In this document: piece after piece, positions 24,512-32,451 of the stretch
Position numbering within the stretch: the first letter of the stretch is position 1
Layout: every line of letters begins with the position of its first letter
Origin: Micromonospora sp. Llam0
GTDB lineage: Bacteria; Actinomycetota; Actinomycetes; Mycobacteriales; Micromonosporaceae
Assembly (NCBI RefSeq): GCF_003751085.1
Contig: NZ_RJJY01000002.1
Coordinates: 2,170,001-2,234,000 of the forward strand
Length of the DNA stretch: 64,000 nucleotides
Direction of reading: 5' to 3'
Position numbers and translations under genes: made by a program
Notes under the pieces: model-generated
What the model was told of the DNA's origin: nothing
The model's database searches: none
The model's input: only the letters and a program-made list of their open reading frames with translations

Positions 24512-25413
24512 CGGCAGTCATCCAGTGGACCGACCGGATATCCGTGATCAGCCATCCAATCCGCCAGCGGAAGGTCGCGAGCGGTCGGGGAGGAGAAGGC
24601 GTAGCCGCTGCTGGTCACGCCCAGAAGTTGTCGGCGAACGGACGATGCAGCTTCGAGGTACATCGAGACCGTCATGTCGTCGCGAGGCCTCAACCAGCGA
24701 TAGCCGTATCCGTAGAAGAGAACCATTCTGGCGTGATTTGAAAAGTTGGGGGACGACGAGTGCACGACCCTGCGGTCGAAGACGATGATGTCGCCAGCCC
24801 GGGCGAGGATCTGTCGGCTGTTGGCGGGCTCAGTGCCGTTTAATGGCAACGGCTCAGAACGCAAATGGCTTCCTGGGATAAGCGCCATGTTGCCCATTCC
24901 AGGCTTATCGAGATCGGTCAGGAACACCCCCACCTTCAAGGACAGCCGGGGCTGTGGGTGGGAGCCGAGTTCATCGTTGATGCGACCGCCGTCACGATGC
25001 CAACGCCAGTAGTCCGCCGGCTCACTGACCGTGGCCGCAGTGCTGGCCCCCTCATTGTGCGTCTGAAGGAAGTGCTGCCGCATAGGAAACACAGCGTTGG
25101 CGAGCGACGGCGCCACGCACCAGTGCGTGTGGAAGAGGAAGGTGTTGGCTCCGAGAATCCCTGTGACAAGGGGGATGATCCGGGGGTCGTCGACCAGATC
25201 CACCAGGCGCGGATCGAGCGAGAGGAAGTCGAGGACCAGGGCACGTTCGTCAGGATCTGCGCCAGATCGTTGCCGCAGCCGTGCCGTGTGCTCCGCTATG
25301 ACCCCTTTGAGGTACGTCGCCTCTGCCTCATCGAGGACACCGGGCAACGTGACGTAACCATCGCGAGCGAACTGCGCGAGGTGCATTTCAAGCGTTTCGT
25401 GCGACAGGCTCAT
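24508..25413 (-). CDS. Phytanoyl-CoA dioxygenase-like Fe(II)/2OG oxygenase (copy 2)
   Basis: The protein has 301 aa from the ATG at 25413, preceded by GGAAGGGAAG. It overlaps the upstream oxygenase gene by 26 bases. The facial triad is visible: His and Asp in YWRWHRDGGRIND, and the distal His in RRVVHSSSPNFSN, with a following Arg region for 2-oxoglutarate. MALIPGSHL is a typical core strand. It shares the ending YGYRWLRPRDD with its neighbour (CYGFRWLRPQD), so the two are tandem paralogues. It should hydroxylate or otherwise oxidise an unactivated C-H of the pathway substrate. Confidence 0.87.
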   Translation of the reverse strand: MSLSHETLEMHLAQFARDGYVTLPGVLDEAEATYLKGVIAEHTARLRQRSGADPDERALVLDFLSLDPRLVDLVDDPRIIPLVTGILGANTFLFHTHWCVAPSLANAVFPMRQHFLQTHNEGASTAATVSEPADYWRWHRDGGRINDELGSHPQPRLSLKVGVFLTDLDKPGMGNMALIPGSHLRSEPLPLNGTEPANSRQILARAGDIIVFDRRVVHSSSPNFSNHARMVLFYGYGYRWLRPRDDMTVSMYLEAASSVRRQLLGVTSSGYAFSSPTARDLPLADWMADHGYPVGPLDDCR

Positions 25414-26284
25414 CTGCACTTCCCTTCCAGCTACTGGACCAGGTCTCGAGGGGAACGTCCTCCGGCGTGGGCAAATGGTGCCCGATGGTCGTCGTCTTGG
25501 AGCCGAAGAGCTGCTGCCGTACGGGGCTCATGGCCGCGAGCTTCTCGACGTCGATGTCCGTGTAGTCCTGCGGCCGGAGCCAGCGAAAGCCGTAGCAGTA
25601 GAACAGCGACACCCGGGGCCGTAGGCTGATGTTGGGTGCGCCGGCATGCCACAGCCGCTGTTCAAACAGCAGTACATCTCCGGGCTCGGCCAGGACTTCA
25701 ACCGCCCCGAATGGCTGATTCGTGGCGCTGTCGAACGCTGGTTCACCGATCAGCCGGTGGCTTCCCGGTACCACCCGCATGGCCCCTTGCCCGGATCCGG
25801 TGAGCGGTGTCAGCCACACGGCAGCCTTGACGGCCAGCCTGGGATGCGGCTCGGCCATGTCGATCGAGGAGACGCCCAGATCGCGGTGCCAGCCCAGCCG
25901 GGTCCGGGCCAGCTCCTCAGCGGAGAGCCCTTCGGTATGAGCGCGGACGACGGCATGCGTGCCGAGTAATGCGACACGGGGTCCAAGAATCTGGACCACG
26001 GGAACGAGGATCTCGGCGGCGTCAACCAGGTTGGCGAAGACGTCAGACGCCATCGCGACGTTCCGATAATCTGCGCTCTGTTGCGCTTGCGGCGTGCAGG
26101 CGCCGTCGTGGAAGGCGGACCACCAGCGTCGCGTGTCCGCTGCCGTCGATGCGCGGGCACCGAGCTCAGCGACCGCTGCGAGCAGCGCCTGCACCTTGTC
26201 CGCCGGGAACACTTGAGGCACATGCACGTAGCCCTGTGTCTCAAAGTCGTTGAGCTGCTCGTCAGTGAGCATCGGAGCCTTCAT
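25388..26284 (-). CDS. Phytanoyl-CoA dioxygenase-like Fe(II)/2OG oxygenase (copy 1)
   Basis: The protein has 298 aa; the ATG at 26284 overlaps the nucleosidase stop as ATGA. Metal ligands are in RLGWHRDLGVSS (His, Asp) and EQRLWHAGAPN (His). GAMRVVPGSHRL and the C-terminal FYCYGFRWL resemble the second copy encoded downstream. Both copies keep the full triad, so neither is an obvious pseudoenzyme, and two successive oxidations are likely. Family members act on diverse small molecules, including free and carrier-bound acids. Confidence 0.87.
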   Translation of the reverse strand: MKAPMLTDEQLNDFETQGYVHVPQVFPADKVQALLAAVAELGARASTAADTRRWWSAFHDGACTPQAQQSADYRNVAMASDVFANLVDAAEILVPVVQILGPRVALLGTHAVVRAHTEGLSAEELARTRLGWHRDLGVSSIDMAEPHPRLAVKAAVWLTPLTGSGQGAMRVVPGSHRLIGEPAFDSATNQPFGAVEVLAEPGDVLLFEQRLWHAGAPNISLRPRVSLFYCYGFRWLRPQDYTDIDVEKLAAMSPVRQQLFGSKTTTIGHHLPTPEDVPLETWSSSWKGSADEPVARNA

Positions 26285-26997
26285 CCGTTCCCTCCATCTG
26301 CGAGTCTTGCCCGGTTCGTGGACGCGTTAAGGGAACTACCTGCGAGCCACGGATCGATGACGTCGATGAGGGAAGCCACGCGGGCGTTGAGGGACTGGAG
26401 GTCCGTTTCCCAGAACGGCCGGTGAGGGGGTTCATCTGACACCAGAAGCAGACTGAGCACCCGGATGCCGCAGATGTTGGCGGTCTCGTAGACGTGGCTG
26501 GTCTCCATGTCGACGACGTCAGCTTGTTCGGCTAGAGACGCGGTGGACGCCCAAGACTCCGTCAGCGACCCGATGGTAGCCCCTGTTACGATGTCGAGAC
26601 TGGGCGGCGACTCGAGCGAGCAGTCATAGGCTTGGCCGTCGCTCCATACACGACCGACGCTAATCCACTTTCCGACCGCAGCCGGTGGGCGTAGCCCACC
26701 GGCAAGTCCGAGAAAGATGACCTGGCTTCCGGTAGGCAAGTTGAAGATCGCGTCCGTAATTGCGCGACCCTGTGGTCCCTGCACGATCGGAACGTCGCGA
26801 ACCAGCCCGGACGGCCAGAGGCCGGAGCCACGATCAGGTCCTGATAGGGCTGATAAGACGCTGCCGAGAGGGGTCAGTATCAGCCGATTCACGTTCTCGT
26901 CGAGGCCCAGGAACTTGGACCTGAAGGTAGCCGCGCCGGAAGGCGGAAGGCTGGGCCTGACGGCGCTCAGACCGGACGCATGCAGCGTCGGCATCAT
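26281..26997 (-). CDS. Nucleoside phosphorylase/nucleosidase-superfamily protein
   Basis: The protein has 238 aa from the ATG at 26997 (ATGATG; the second ATG is also possible), overlapping the radical SAM stop. VIFLGLAGGLRP is the phosphate/ribose loop region, VVDMETSHVYETANICG carries the catalytic MET-x-x-(A/V) signature, and LLLVSDEPPHRPF matches the nucleobase-binding SDE/SDD strand. Homologues cleave methylthioadenosine, S-adenosylhomocysteine, futalosine or purine nucleosides. Here it sits between a radical SAM enzyme and oxygenases. It may remove 5'-deoxyadenosine or SAH, or act on a nucleoside intermediate. Confidence 0.75.
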   Translation of the reverse strand: MMPTLHASGLSAVRPSLPPSGAATFRSKFLGLDENVNRLILTPLGSVLSALSGPDRGSGLWPSGLVRDVPIVQGPQGRAITDAIFNLPTGSQVIFLGLAGGLRPPAAVGKWISVGRVWSDGQAYDCSLESPPSLDIVTGATIGSLTESWASTASLAEQADVVDMETSHVYETANICGIRVLSLLLVSDEPPHRPFWETDLQSLNARVASLIDVIDPWLAGSSLNASTNRARLADGGNG

Positions 26998-27986
26998 CGT
27001 GACACCGTTCCGGGAGCGGTCCCGGGTCTGCGAAGCCGCTTGCGGAGGCTGGATTCGGCGAGCACCGGGATGGGACAGCCCTGCTGCCCCGTGTACGCGC
27101 CGACTACCGGCTGCAGCTTGTCGAGGCAAGAGAGCAGTGACTCCTGGCGCAGATTCCCGAGCGAGAACGCAGGATCGAGCTTGTACATCCAGGAGCACGG
27201 GCTCACGTCGCCGTTCGGCGAGATGTGCAGCAGTTGCTGCCCAGCGATGCAGTGCCTGGGATTGTCAGTGCCGTCCAGCCCATGCTGGATCTCCAGCGTC
27301 CCCGAGTACTCCTGACCTGCAGCCCTGATGGCATTCTGAATCGTATCGGTCATCGACGACATGGAAACAAGGTCCGCCGATCCACGCGCCGACCCCGCAG
27401 GGATGATCGTATGCAGCGCTACGGTTTTTACTCCAGCGTGTACGGCGAACTCGCAAAATCTCGGGATGGATTGGTAGTTTGTGGGAGTAATCATGTGGCT
27501 CAGCCGGACGGCGAGGCCCGCTTCCACGCAACGACGAATCCCCAATTCGGCTTTAGCGAATGCGCCCAGGCCCCGAATGGAGTCATGGGTGTCCGCGTCG
27601 TAGCCGTCGACGCTGATGGTGATGGACCGGACCATCGCGGCCTTGAACGCCGCGACATGGTTGTCGCTGATGAAGGTCCCGTTGGTGGCGACGTAAACGG
27701 CGAGGTCCTTCATCGCGCCGGCTGCAAGTAGCAGCTCGATGAAGTCCCTACGAGCCAGAGGCTCTCCCCCAGTGATGTAGAGCTCTCGGACATCGGCGGC
27801 GTGGAGTTCACTCAGCGCGGCGAGGGCTGCTCCCGTAGAGAGGTCGTCCTTGCGGCTGACCGCAGGACTGGAACCGGTGCAGCAGTGCTTGCAAGCGAGG
27901 TTGCAGAACCTTGTCAGCTCCCACAGGACGAGACGGCCCTTCTGAGGCGGGCGGAACCTGCAGGATTCGTTGACGATCGAGCTCAT
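26994..27986 (-). CDS. Radical SAM enzyme
   Basis: The protein has 330 aa from the ATG at 27986, overlapping the methyltransferase stop as ATGA. WELTRFCNLACKHCC contains the CxxxCxxC cluster for the [4Fe-4S]-SAM centre, and YITGGEPLARRDFIELL is the GGE motif. The C-terminal part has a SPASM/twitch-like segment (ISPNGDVSPCSWMYKL and several cysteines, including CIAGQQ and GCPIPV) that may bind an auxiliary cluster. No precursor peptide is obvious upstream, so a small-molecule substrate is as likely as a peptide. Reaction type cannot be inferred. Confidence 0.87.
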   Translation of the reverse strand: MSSIVNESCRFRPPQKGRLVLWELTRFCNLACKHCCTGSSPAVSRKDDLSTGAALAALSELHAADVRELYITGGEPLARRDFIELLLAAGAMKDLAVYVATNGTFISDNHVAAFKAAMVRSITISVDGYDADTHDSIRGLGAFAKAELGIRRCVEAGLAVRLSHMITPTNYQSIPRFCEFAVHAGVKTVALHTIIPAGSARGSADLVSMSSMTDTIQNAIRAAGQEYSGTLEIQHGLDGTDNPRHCIAGQQLLHISPNGDVSPCSWMYKLDPAFSLGNLRQESLLSCLDKLQPVVGAYTGQQGCPIPVLAESSLRKRLRRPGTAPGTVSR

Positions 27987-28756
27987 ACGTCTGCTACTCC
28001 TAAATGGAGGAAACCGAGTCCGAGCCCACGGTTCATGGTCCGCGGGAGCAGGGGGTGGATGCAGGAACTGTTGGAGACGCGAGCTCCACGCAACCCGGCG
28101 GCCCGCAACACACGGCGCAAGGTGCGGGCGGAGTAGTACCGTTCGGTTCCTTTCCCCCCTCGCCCCCAGATTCCGAGGAGGTAGGGATTGAAAAAGTTCG
28201 GCACGCCCACGACGACGCGGCGCTCCGCATGCTGAGCCATCGCGGCGACGACCTCGCTCGCGGAATCGATCGGGATCTCCTCGATGACCCCGCAGTTGTG
28301 GACGAGTTCGCAGCAAAAAGTACGGTCCAACTCTAGGAAGTCAGCACGGACGTATGACACAGTCCCGACGAAGGTGAACTCCCGACGAAGGCGTTGCTCG
28401 AGGACCTTGGCATAGTCGAGAGCGGCGGCACTCCGGTCGACAATCGTCGCGTCGGCACCCTGAGCGGCGAGCAGGATCGACAGGACTGCCGTTCCGCACC
28501 CCATCTCGAGCGCACTGGACGGGGTCCCGGACAGTCGCGTGAAGTCTTCAAGTAGCAGCTCGTAGTAGCTACGTGACGATGGCGAGTCCCAGTCAGTCTT
28601 CCCCGTCTCATCGAAGACCCTCATCTTGTCGGCGAAGAGGTTGTTCCAAAACACGCCCTCGTCGGGGTGCTTCTTGAGTAGACGATCGAAGGTCTGCGTG
28701 ACAGCCGCCTCCGTAACACGTTCGAGGTTCTCCAGCAATCGTTTTCTGATGGTCAT
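27983..28756 (-). CDS. SAM-dependent class I methyltransferase
   Basis: The protein has 257 aa. The ATG at 28756 shares its A with the preceding stop (TGATG). Motif I is ALEMGCGTAVLSILLAA, followed by ATIVDRS (acidic motif II) and ELVHNCGVIEEIP (motif IV region). An N-terminal helical cap (LLENLERVTEAAVTQTFDRL) may shape the substrate pocket. It methylates O, N or C of an unidentified intermediate. It is one of two SAM-using enzymes encoded side by side. Confidence 0.83.
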   Translation of the reverse strand: MTIRKRLLENLERVTEAAVTQTFDRLLKKHPDEGVFWNNLFADKMRVFDETGKTDWDSPSSRSYYELLLEDFTRLSGTPSSALEMGCGTAVLSILLAAQGADATIVDRSAAALDYAKVLEQRLRREFTFVGTVSYVRADFLELDRTFCCELVHNCGVIEEIPIDSASEVVAAMAQHAERRVVVGVPNFFNPYLLGIWGRGGKGTERYYSARTLRRVLRAAGLRGARVSNSSCIHPLLPRTMNRGLGLGFLHLGVADV

Positions 28757-29841
28757 CAAAATTTCCGCAGTGTTGCTACGAGGCCCTCGACTGCGGCAGC
28801 GTCAATCGAACGCGAGGAGAATGTCAGCCGGATGCCACCGGCGCCGCCAGGGGTGTTCCTCCGAATCCTGGACGCTCCCATAAGATGACTCCGATAGCCA
28901 TGGTCTTCAAGATGATGAAACAACCTTCCCGGATCGGGCGTAGTGAGCAAGACCATGTTGGTATTCGACTCATAAACCTCCACATCGACGAAAGGCTGCT
29001 GTCGGGCTGAAGCGATGAACAGCGCGGTTAACCTTCCGCTGACGACCAGACTTCCATGATCGAATCCATTGTCCGCCGGTCCCGTGAAGTTCGCCATCCA
29101 ATGAGGCAACATCGGGTTGTAGGAAACCGATACCGGTTCGTCGAAGTTCGCGTAGCCGATTTCTGCGCGACGCGGGAAGATGGATTCGATGATCGGCGCA
29201 CTTACGCCCGTGTGCAATGTGACGGCCATGCCGGAGAATCCATGCAGCCACTTGTTGTGATCGAAGACGTATACGAAGTCCTCAACGTCGAGCTTTTGCT
29301 CGAAAGCCGCCCGAACATCCGCTATATCTCTGACCGTGCAGTGGTTCCCAACACCGTGCGCTCCGTCGACAACTATTGTGAACCTTGCCCGAGCCAGGGA
29401 TGGATCGCCGGCCAGCGTGTCCACCACATCGCTCACAATGTCTCGACCGGATATATAGTCGACATGACTCACCAGGAGGAACATTTGCGGTGCGATAGGC
29501 CCATTTGGGGTAACGGTCCGCGTAAACGGACACACCCATGCCGCCAGCCTGTTGCCAGATCGATGCAACAGGCTGAGCACAGCGGGAAACTCACACGTCG
29601 TCGACACGAAGGACTTCGGAAGGGTCGGCAACATCGCACCGATTGAACTCGTGATGGTGAATCCGAAAAGCGTCTCCATGTCACCGCCGGCTTCGTCGAC
29701 AAGTCTCTCAGCGTATTGCTGTTGCAACTCTTCGGCTCTGCTGACATATTCCAGCGACCCGGCTTCCTGCTGGCGCCATAGTTCGTACATGGTACCGCTA
29801 TCGGTAAGCCTGGTCGCAAAGATGACATCAAAGAAGTGCAT
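28756..29841 (-). CDS. PLP-dependent class V-type aminotransferase/lyase-like enzyme
   Basis: The protein has 361 aa. The ATG at 29841 is preferred over longer frames because GGGAGGGAACC precedes it directly. ARFTIVVDGAHGVGN contains the Asp that contacts the PLP ring nitrogen, and VYVFDHNKWLHGFSG the Schiff-base lysine; both are arranged as in class V aminotransferases, cysteine desulfurases and kynureninases. IRLTFSSRSID near the end supplies the carboxylate-binding Arg region. It could be an aminotransferase, a C-S or C-C lyase or a desulfurase. It overlaps the upstream synthetase-like gene by 14 bases. Confidence 0.78.
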   Translation of the reverse strand: MHFFDVIFATRLTDSGTMYELWRQQEAGSLEYVSRAEELQQQYAERLVDEAGGDMETLFGFTITSSIGAMLPTLPKSFVSTTCEFPAVLSLLHRSGNRLAAWVCPFTRTVTPNGPIAPQMFLLVSHVDYISGRDIVSDVVDTLAGDPSLARARFTIVVDGAHGVGNHCTVRDIADVRAAFEQKLDVEDFVYVFDHNKWLHGFSGMAVTLHTGVSAPIIESIFPRRAEIGYANFDEPVSVSYNPMLPHWMANFTGPADNGFDHGSLVVSGRLTALFIASARQQPFVDVEVYESNTNMVLLTTPDPGRLFHHLEDHGYRSHLMGASRIRRNTPGGAGGIRLTFSSRSIDAAAVEGLVATLRKF

Positions 29842-30715
29842 GGTTCCCTCCCGCATGTCGGGCGACCGCCGCACCGAGAGGTGAAGCCGCAATAAGTGGC
29901 GCATGGCGCTTGGCAAAGTCGTCGAGTCTGGAAAACATACCGCTGTTCGCCGTATGCCGATCCGGGATTGAATGCCATGCGACAGCGTCATGGGGACGTG
30001 ACTTACTCATCTTGAAGCGAGGATCGCGCGCCGCGACCAACGGCGCCAGGATATACGTAAAGGTGGGGAGGCATACGACGAGATTCAGATCGGCCCATCG
30101 CTTGAAGATCTCATCACGATACAACCGATAGATAAATTCTACATGCTTAACTTCATCGTATCCGTATATTGCACAAACACTTGAGCCGGATTTGCGGCTC
30201 AGAAATGCAGGAGTAAGCACCATCGGACAAATGCTCAGCAGGTCGGATTGTCTGATATCGCCATATACTTCCTCTACAATTTCATGGCGCTTGCGCAGAA
30301 GCCAGCCAAACAGACAACACGAAGCATAAATTAATTCGGCGTCGTGCAGCCTGGAATGAACTTTTATGCCAGACTGTCGCAGCATTCTCTCGATCGCGAC
30401 CGCGTTTCGGTGAGCATCTTTCGCTGGCACTTCTCGGCTCAGTCCACTTTCGATCTCGTTGATAGACACAGTGAACCGCCCACCACGACTTTCCGCAACG
30501 CTTCCCGCAGCGGCGAAACAGTATAGGTGGCCCAAGTGCAGCGGACCGGTTACGTCAGTTCCCGCGAAGTAGACTGAACACGCTCCTGCGACCGCAAGAT
30601 CATCGCGACCGCCGACGAACACCTTCTGAATCGGATCAGAGTCGAGCGGCAATGTCGGTAGGTATTCGAAGGCACCGGGATCAATTCGGTTCACCCATGG
30701 GTCGACCTCAATCAC
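29828..30715 (-). CDS. Class I aminoacyl-tRNA-synthetase-like enzyme (Trp/TyrRS type)
   Basis: The protein has 295 aa. The start is taken at GTG 30715 because GGGGGAG lies five bases upstream; a TTG three bases further is closer than usual. GTDVTGPLHLGHLYCFAA is the HIGH box and FKMSKSRPHDAV the KMSKS loop, so adenylate chemistry should be intact. GYDEVKHVEFIYRL resembles the TrpRS/TyrRS connection to the active site. It is shorter than housekeeping TrpRS (about 330 aa). It is the first gene of a 13-gene biosynthetic operon, which suggests amino-acid activation for amide formation rather than translation. Confidence 0.75.
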   Translation of the reverse strand: MIEVDPWVNRIDPGAFEYLPTLPLDSDPIQKVFVGGRDDLAVAGACSVYFAGTDVTGPLHLGHLYCFAAAGSVAESRGGRFTVSINEIESGLSREVPAKDAHRNAVAIERMLRQSGIKVHSRLHDAELIYASCCLFGWLLRKRHEIVEEVYGDIRQSDLLSICPMVLTPAFLSRKSGSSVCAIYGYDEVKHVEFIYRLYRDEIFKRWADLNLVVCLPTFTYILAPLVAARDPRFKMSKSRPHDAVAWHSIPDRHTANSGMFSRLDDFAKRHAPLIAASPLGAAVARHAGGNHALL

Positions 30716-30720
30716 CAAGA

Positions 30721-30727
30721 CTCCCCC
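30721..30727 (-). promoter_or_regulatory. Ribosome-binding site of the 13-gene operon
   Basis: GGGGGAG on the minus strand, five bases before GTG 30715. It decides that start over the neighbouring TTG. Upstream on the same strand, TAACAT could be a -10 element, but no convincing -35 was found. Confidence 0.6.
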
Positions 30728-31073
30728 TTATGTTAAATCGCCTCCTCAGCCCTCGCCGGGTCGAGCAAATCCTGGGGGGCCTTGAGTGGACCTACGGTCT
30801 GACACATTTGCTGATTGATTTGCTGCTCGTCAATCGGTTCAGCTACCAGGTACGACGTGAAACCGGGCTACATTGACGATAACTCTCGCCGAGGCAAGGA
30901 CTCGCGTCAAGGCCAATCACCCTGTGTAGTCACGGCCGGTGACGGTGATATGGACTGTCAAGCTGATTGCTCTGGTGGAGAACGGTGGAGACATCGTCCT
31001 TTGTGGTCCGCGCCGCTGCACGTACCAACCTGTACGCCAACACCGCGCGGTGGCTCCCGCATTCCCTGGTTGG
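30728..31073. other. Operon upstream region
   Basis: About 350 bases that must contain the operon promoter. ATTTGCTG occurs twice near 30805-30825, with a small GATTG/CAATC inverted pair beside it, a possible regulator site. Near 31010-31076 a plus-strand frame ending LVG-stop lines up with the LVN-stop of the IS701 transposase, suggesting a decayed transposase tail. No gene is supported. Confidence 0.4.
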
Positions 31074-31095
31074 CTAGCAAATGGCGGCTGCCGTA
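31074..31095 (+). repeat. Solo IS701-type terminal sequence
   Basis: This 22-base sequence is the exact complement of 10485-10506, covering the 16-bp terminal repeat (AATGGCGGCTGCCGTA at 31080-31095) and the transposase stop region. CTAG follows at 31096-31099. Beyond the 22 bases only short stretches match, so this is a diverged or decayed IS end on the far side of the biosynthetic operon. Confidence 0.8.
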
Positions 31096-31805
31096 CTAGG
31101 CAGCGGGACAGCCAGCAGATAGCGTCGTCGAGAGCTATGGTCATGGGCGTCATCCCTGGCTCGCTGCCTCGGTCGCGGTCTCAGGGCCATTGCGTTCTCG
31201 GTTGGCGTGGCCTTGACCAGGTGTTGGCGGCACGAGTGGCCACCTTGGGCCGGTAGGCACGGCACCTGCAGTGTCGAATCCCTTCCAGGTGACGGCCTTC
31301 TGCTCCGGTCCCGGCTCCGGACGTCCGCTCTGTGAGCCGCCCGTGGCGGCGAAACGGCAGGTCAACCGCCGTCGGCCAAGAACGCAGTGGCCCTGGTCGC
31401 GGTCTTCCGCCTGTCGGATCAGGGGTTAAGGTCGCTGGGTTGGTTGCGTGCGCCTGCACGAGGATGGTGGACAGTTGTCGCGCACCTGGTGCCGCATGCA
31501 TCAACCCACTCGTGGGGAGGCTGCCGCAGTTCCCATCTGGGCCGCAGGACTGCGGGCGGGCTGCTGTCGCCGGGTCATCGTCGTCGATCACTGTTCAACC
31601 CGTCCGAGTATCGGGAGAGACTCCTCTGCCGCCGCGAGCACACCGATCTCGTAAGTCGTGCGCCAGCGGGTACACCCGGACGATGACCGCGGCGGGCAGG
31701 CCGGGCGACGGGTTCGCATCGACTCTCGCACGACGGCGTACCCGCCGAAATGTTGATCAGCGACTGTGGCTCCAGGTGTTGCATCTGTGTCTGTCGCGCG
31801 GTTCG
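31096..31805. other. Gene-poor region
   Basis: About 700 bases with overlapping open frames on both strands but no domain, ribosome-binding site or stable codon bias. It is probably decayed sequence next to the IS end. Confidence 0.4.
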
Positions 31806-32109
31806 TCAGCGTTCGTTGAGTGCGGTCTTCGGTTCCGCTCGCGGTGGCGACGCGGGCGGAATCCGGCGCGTGAGGACGCTGGACAGGGTTTCCATCAGCG
31901 CGTCGCACCGCACCAGAACCAGAAACCTCGGGGTGGTCCAGTGGCGGGAGTACGTAGATGGACACCGCCTCGGGTAGCCCTTCCGGTAGCCCGGTGACCT
32001 GGCGGACCAGTCCGAAGCCACCGAGCACCGCGAAGAGTGCGTTCTGCGGCAGATGAATCGGGTAGCCGACCGCCCGCTGCGGACCTGTTGCCCTGAGCGC
32101 GCTGCTCAT
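31806..32109 (-). pseudogene. Frameshifted hypothetical gene
   Basis: From an ATG at 32109 the minus strand reads MSSALRATGPQRAVGYPIHL, then ALFAVLGGFGLVRQVTGL and SIYVLPPLDHPEV, with strong G/C third positions. After about 31920 that frame loses its bias. Another frame continues plausibly as CDALMETLSSVLTRRI to a stop at 31806. It may be a gene of about 100 residues broken by a frameshift. No family recognised. Confidence 0.3.
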
Positions 32110-32451
32110 GTCGAGTCACCCGAGCGGCTGACGTCGGACGGGGCGACCTGCTCGGCCGGCGCGACACCAGGCGTGGGGCGACCCCGACGATCAGGGGAGG
32201 GTATGGGTGCTCGGCGGCGCAGCGGCCACCCGTGAAGAGTGCGCACAATCGCTCCCTGGTGAGGAGGTGGGTGCGGCGGTCGACGCACGGGGGACATCGC
32301 GCCGCCGCACCCACGTCTGCGGATGGGAGCGCGACTGCCTGAGCTGGTGCTGACCATGTTTGGGCCGGCTCGCTCCCTTGCTCATAGCGTGCCGGTTCTC
32401 TACGGTCTGTGACACGCGCATGGTTTTCACGTGTTCACGATTGGTCGCAGA
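32110..32451. other. Upstream region of the XRE regulator
   Basis: About 340 bases between divergent genes. It contains TTCACGTGTTCACG just before the regulator start, a CACGTG-centred sequence that could be an operator. No coding frame is supported. Confidence 0.35.

Noticed and set aside
10485..31095. Composite transposon carrying the biosynthetic operon
   Set aside because: The outer flanks differ (CTAC and CTAG), and the left IS701 has its own matching CTAC duplication, so there is no proof that both ends moved together. Kept only as a horizontal-transfer hint.
31332..31997. 221-codon plus-strand frame
   Set aside because: Low-complexity Arg/Gly/Pro protein without domain or ribosome-binding site; a better-biased fragment runs on the other strand.
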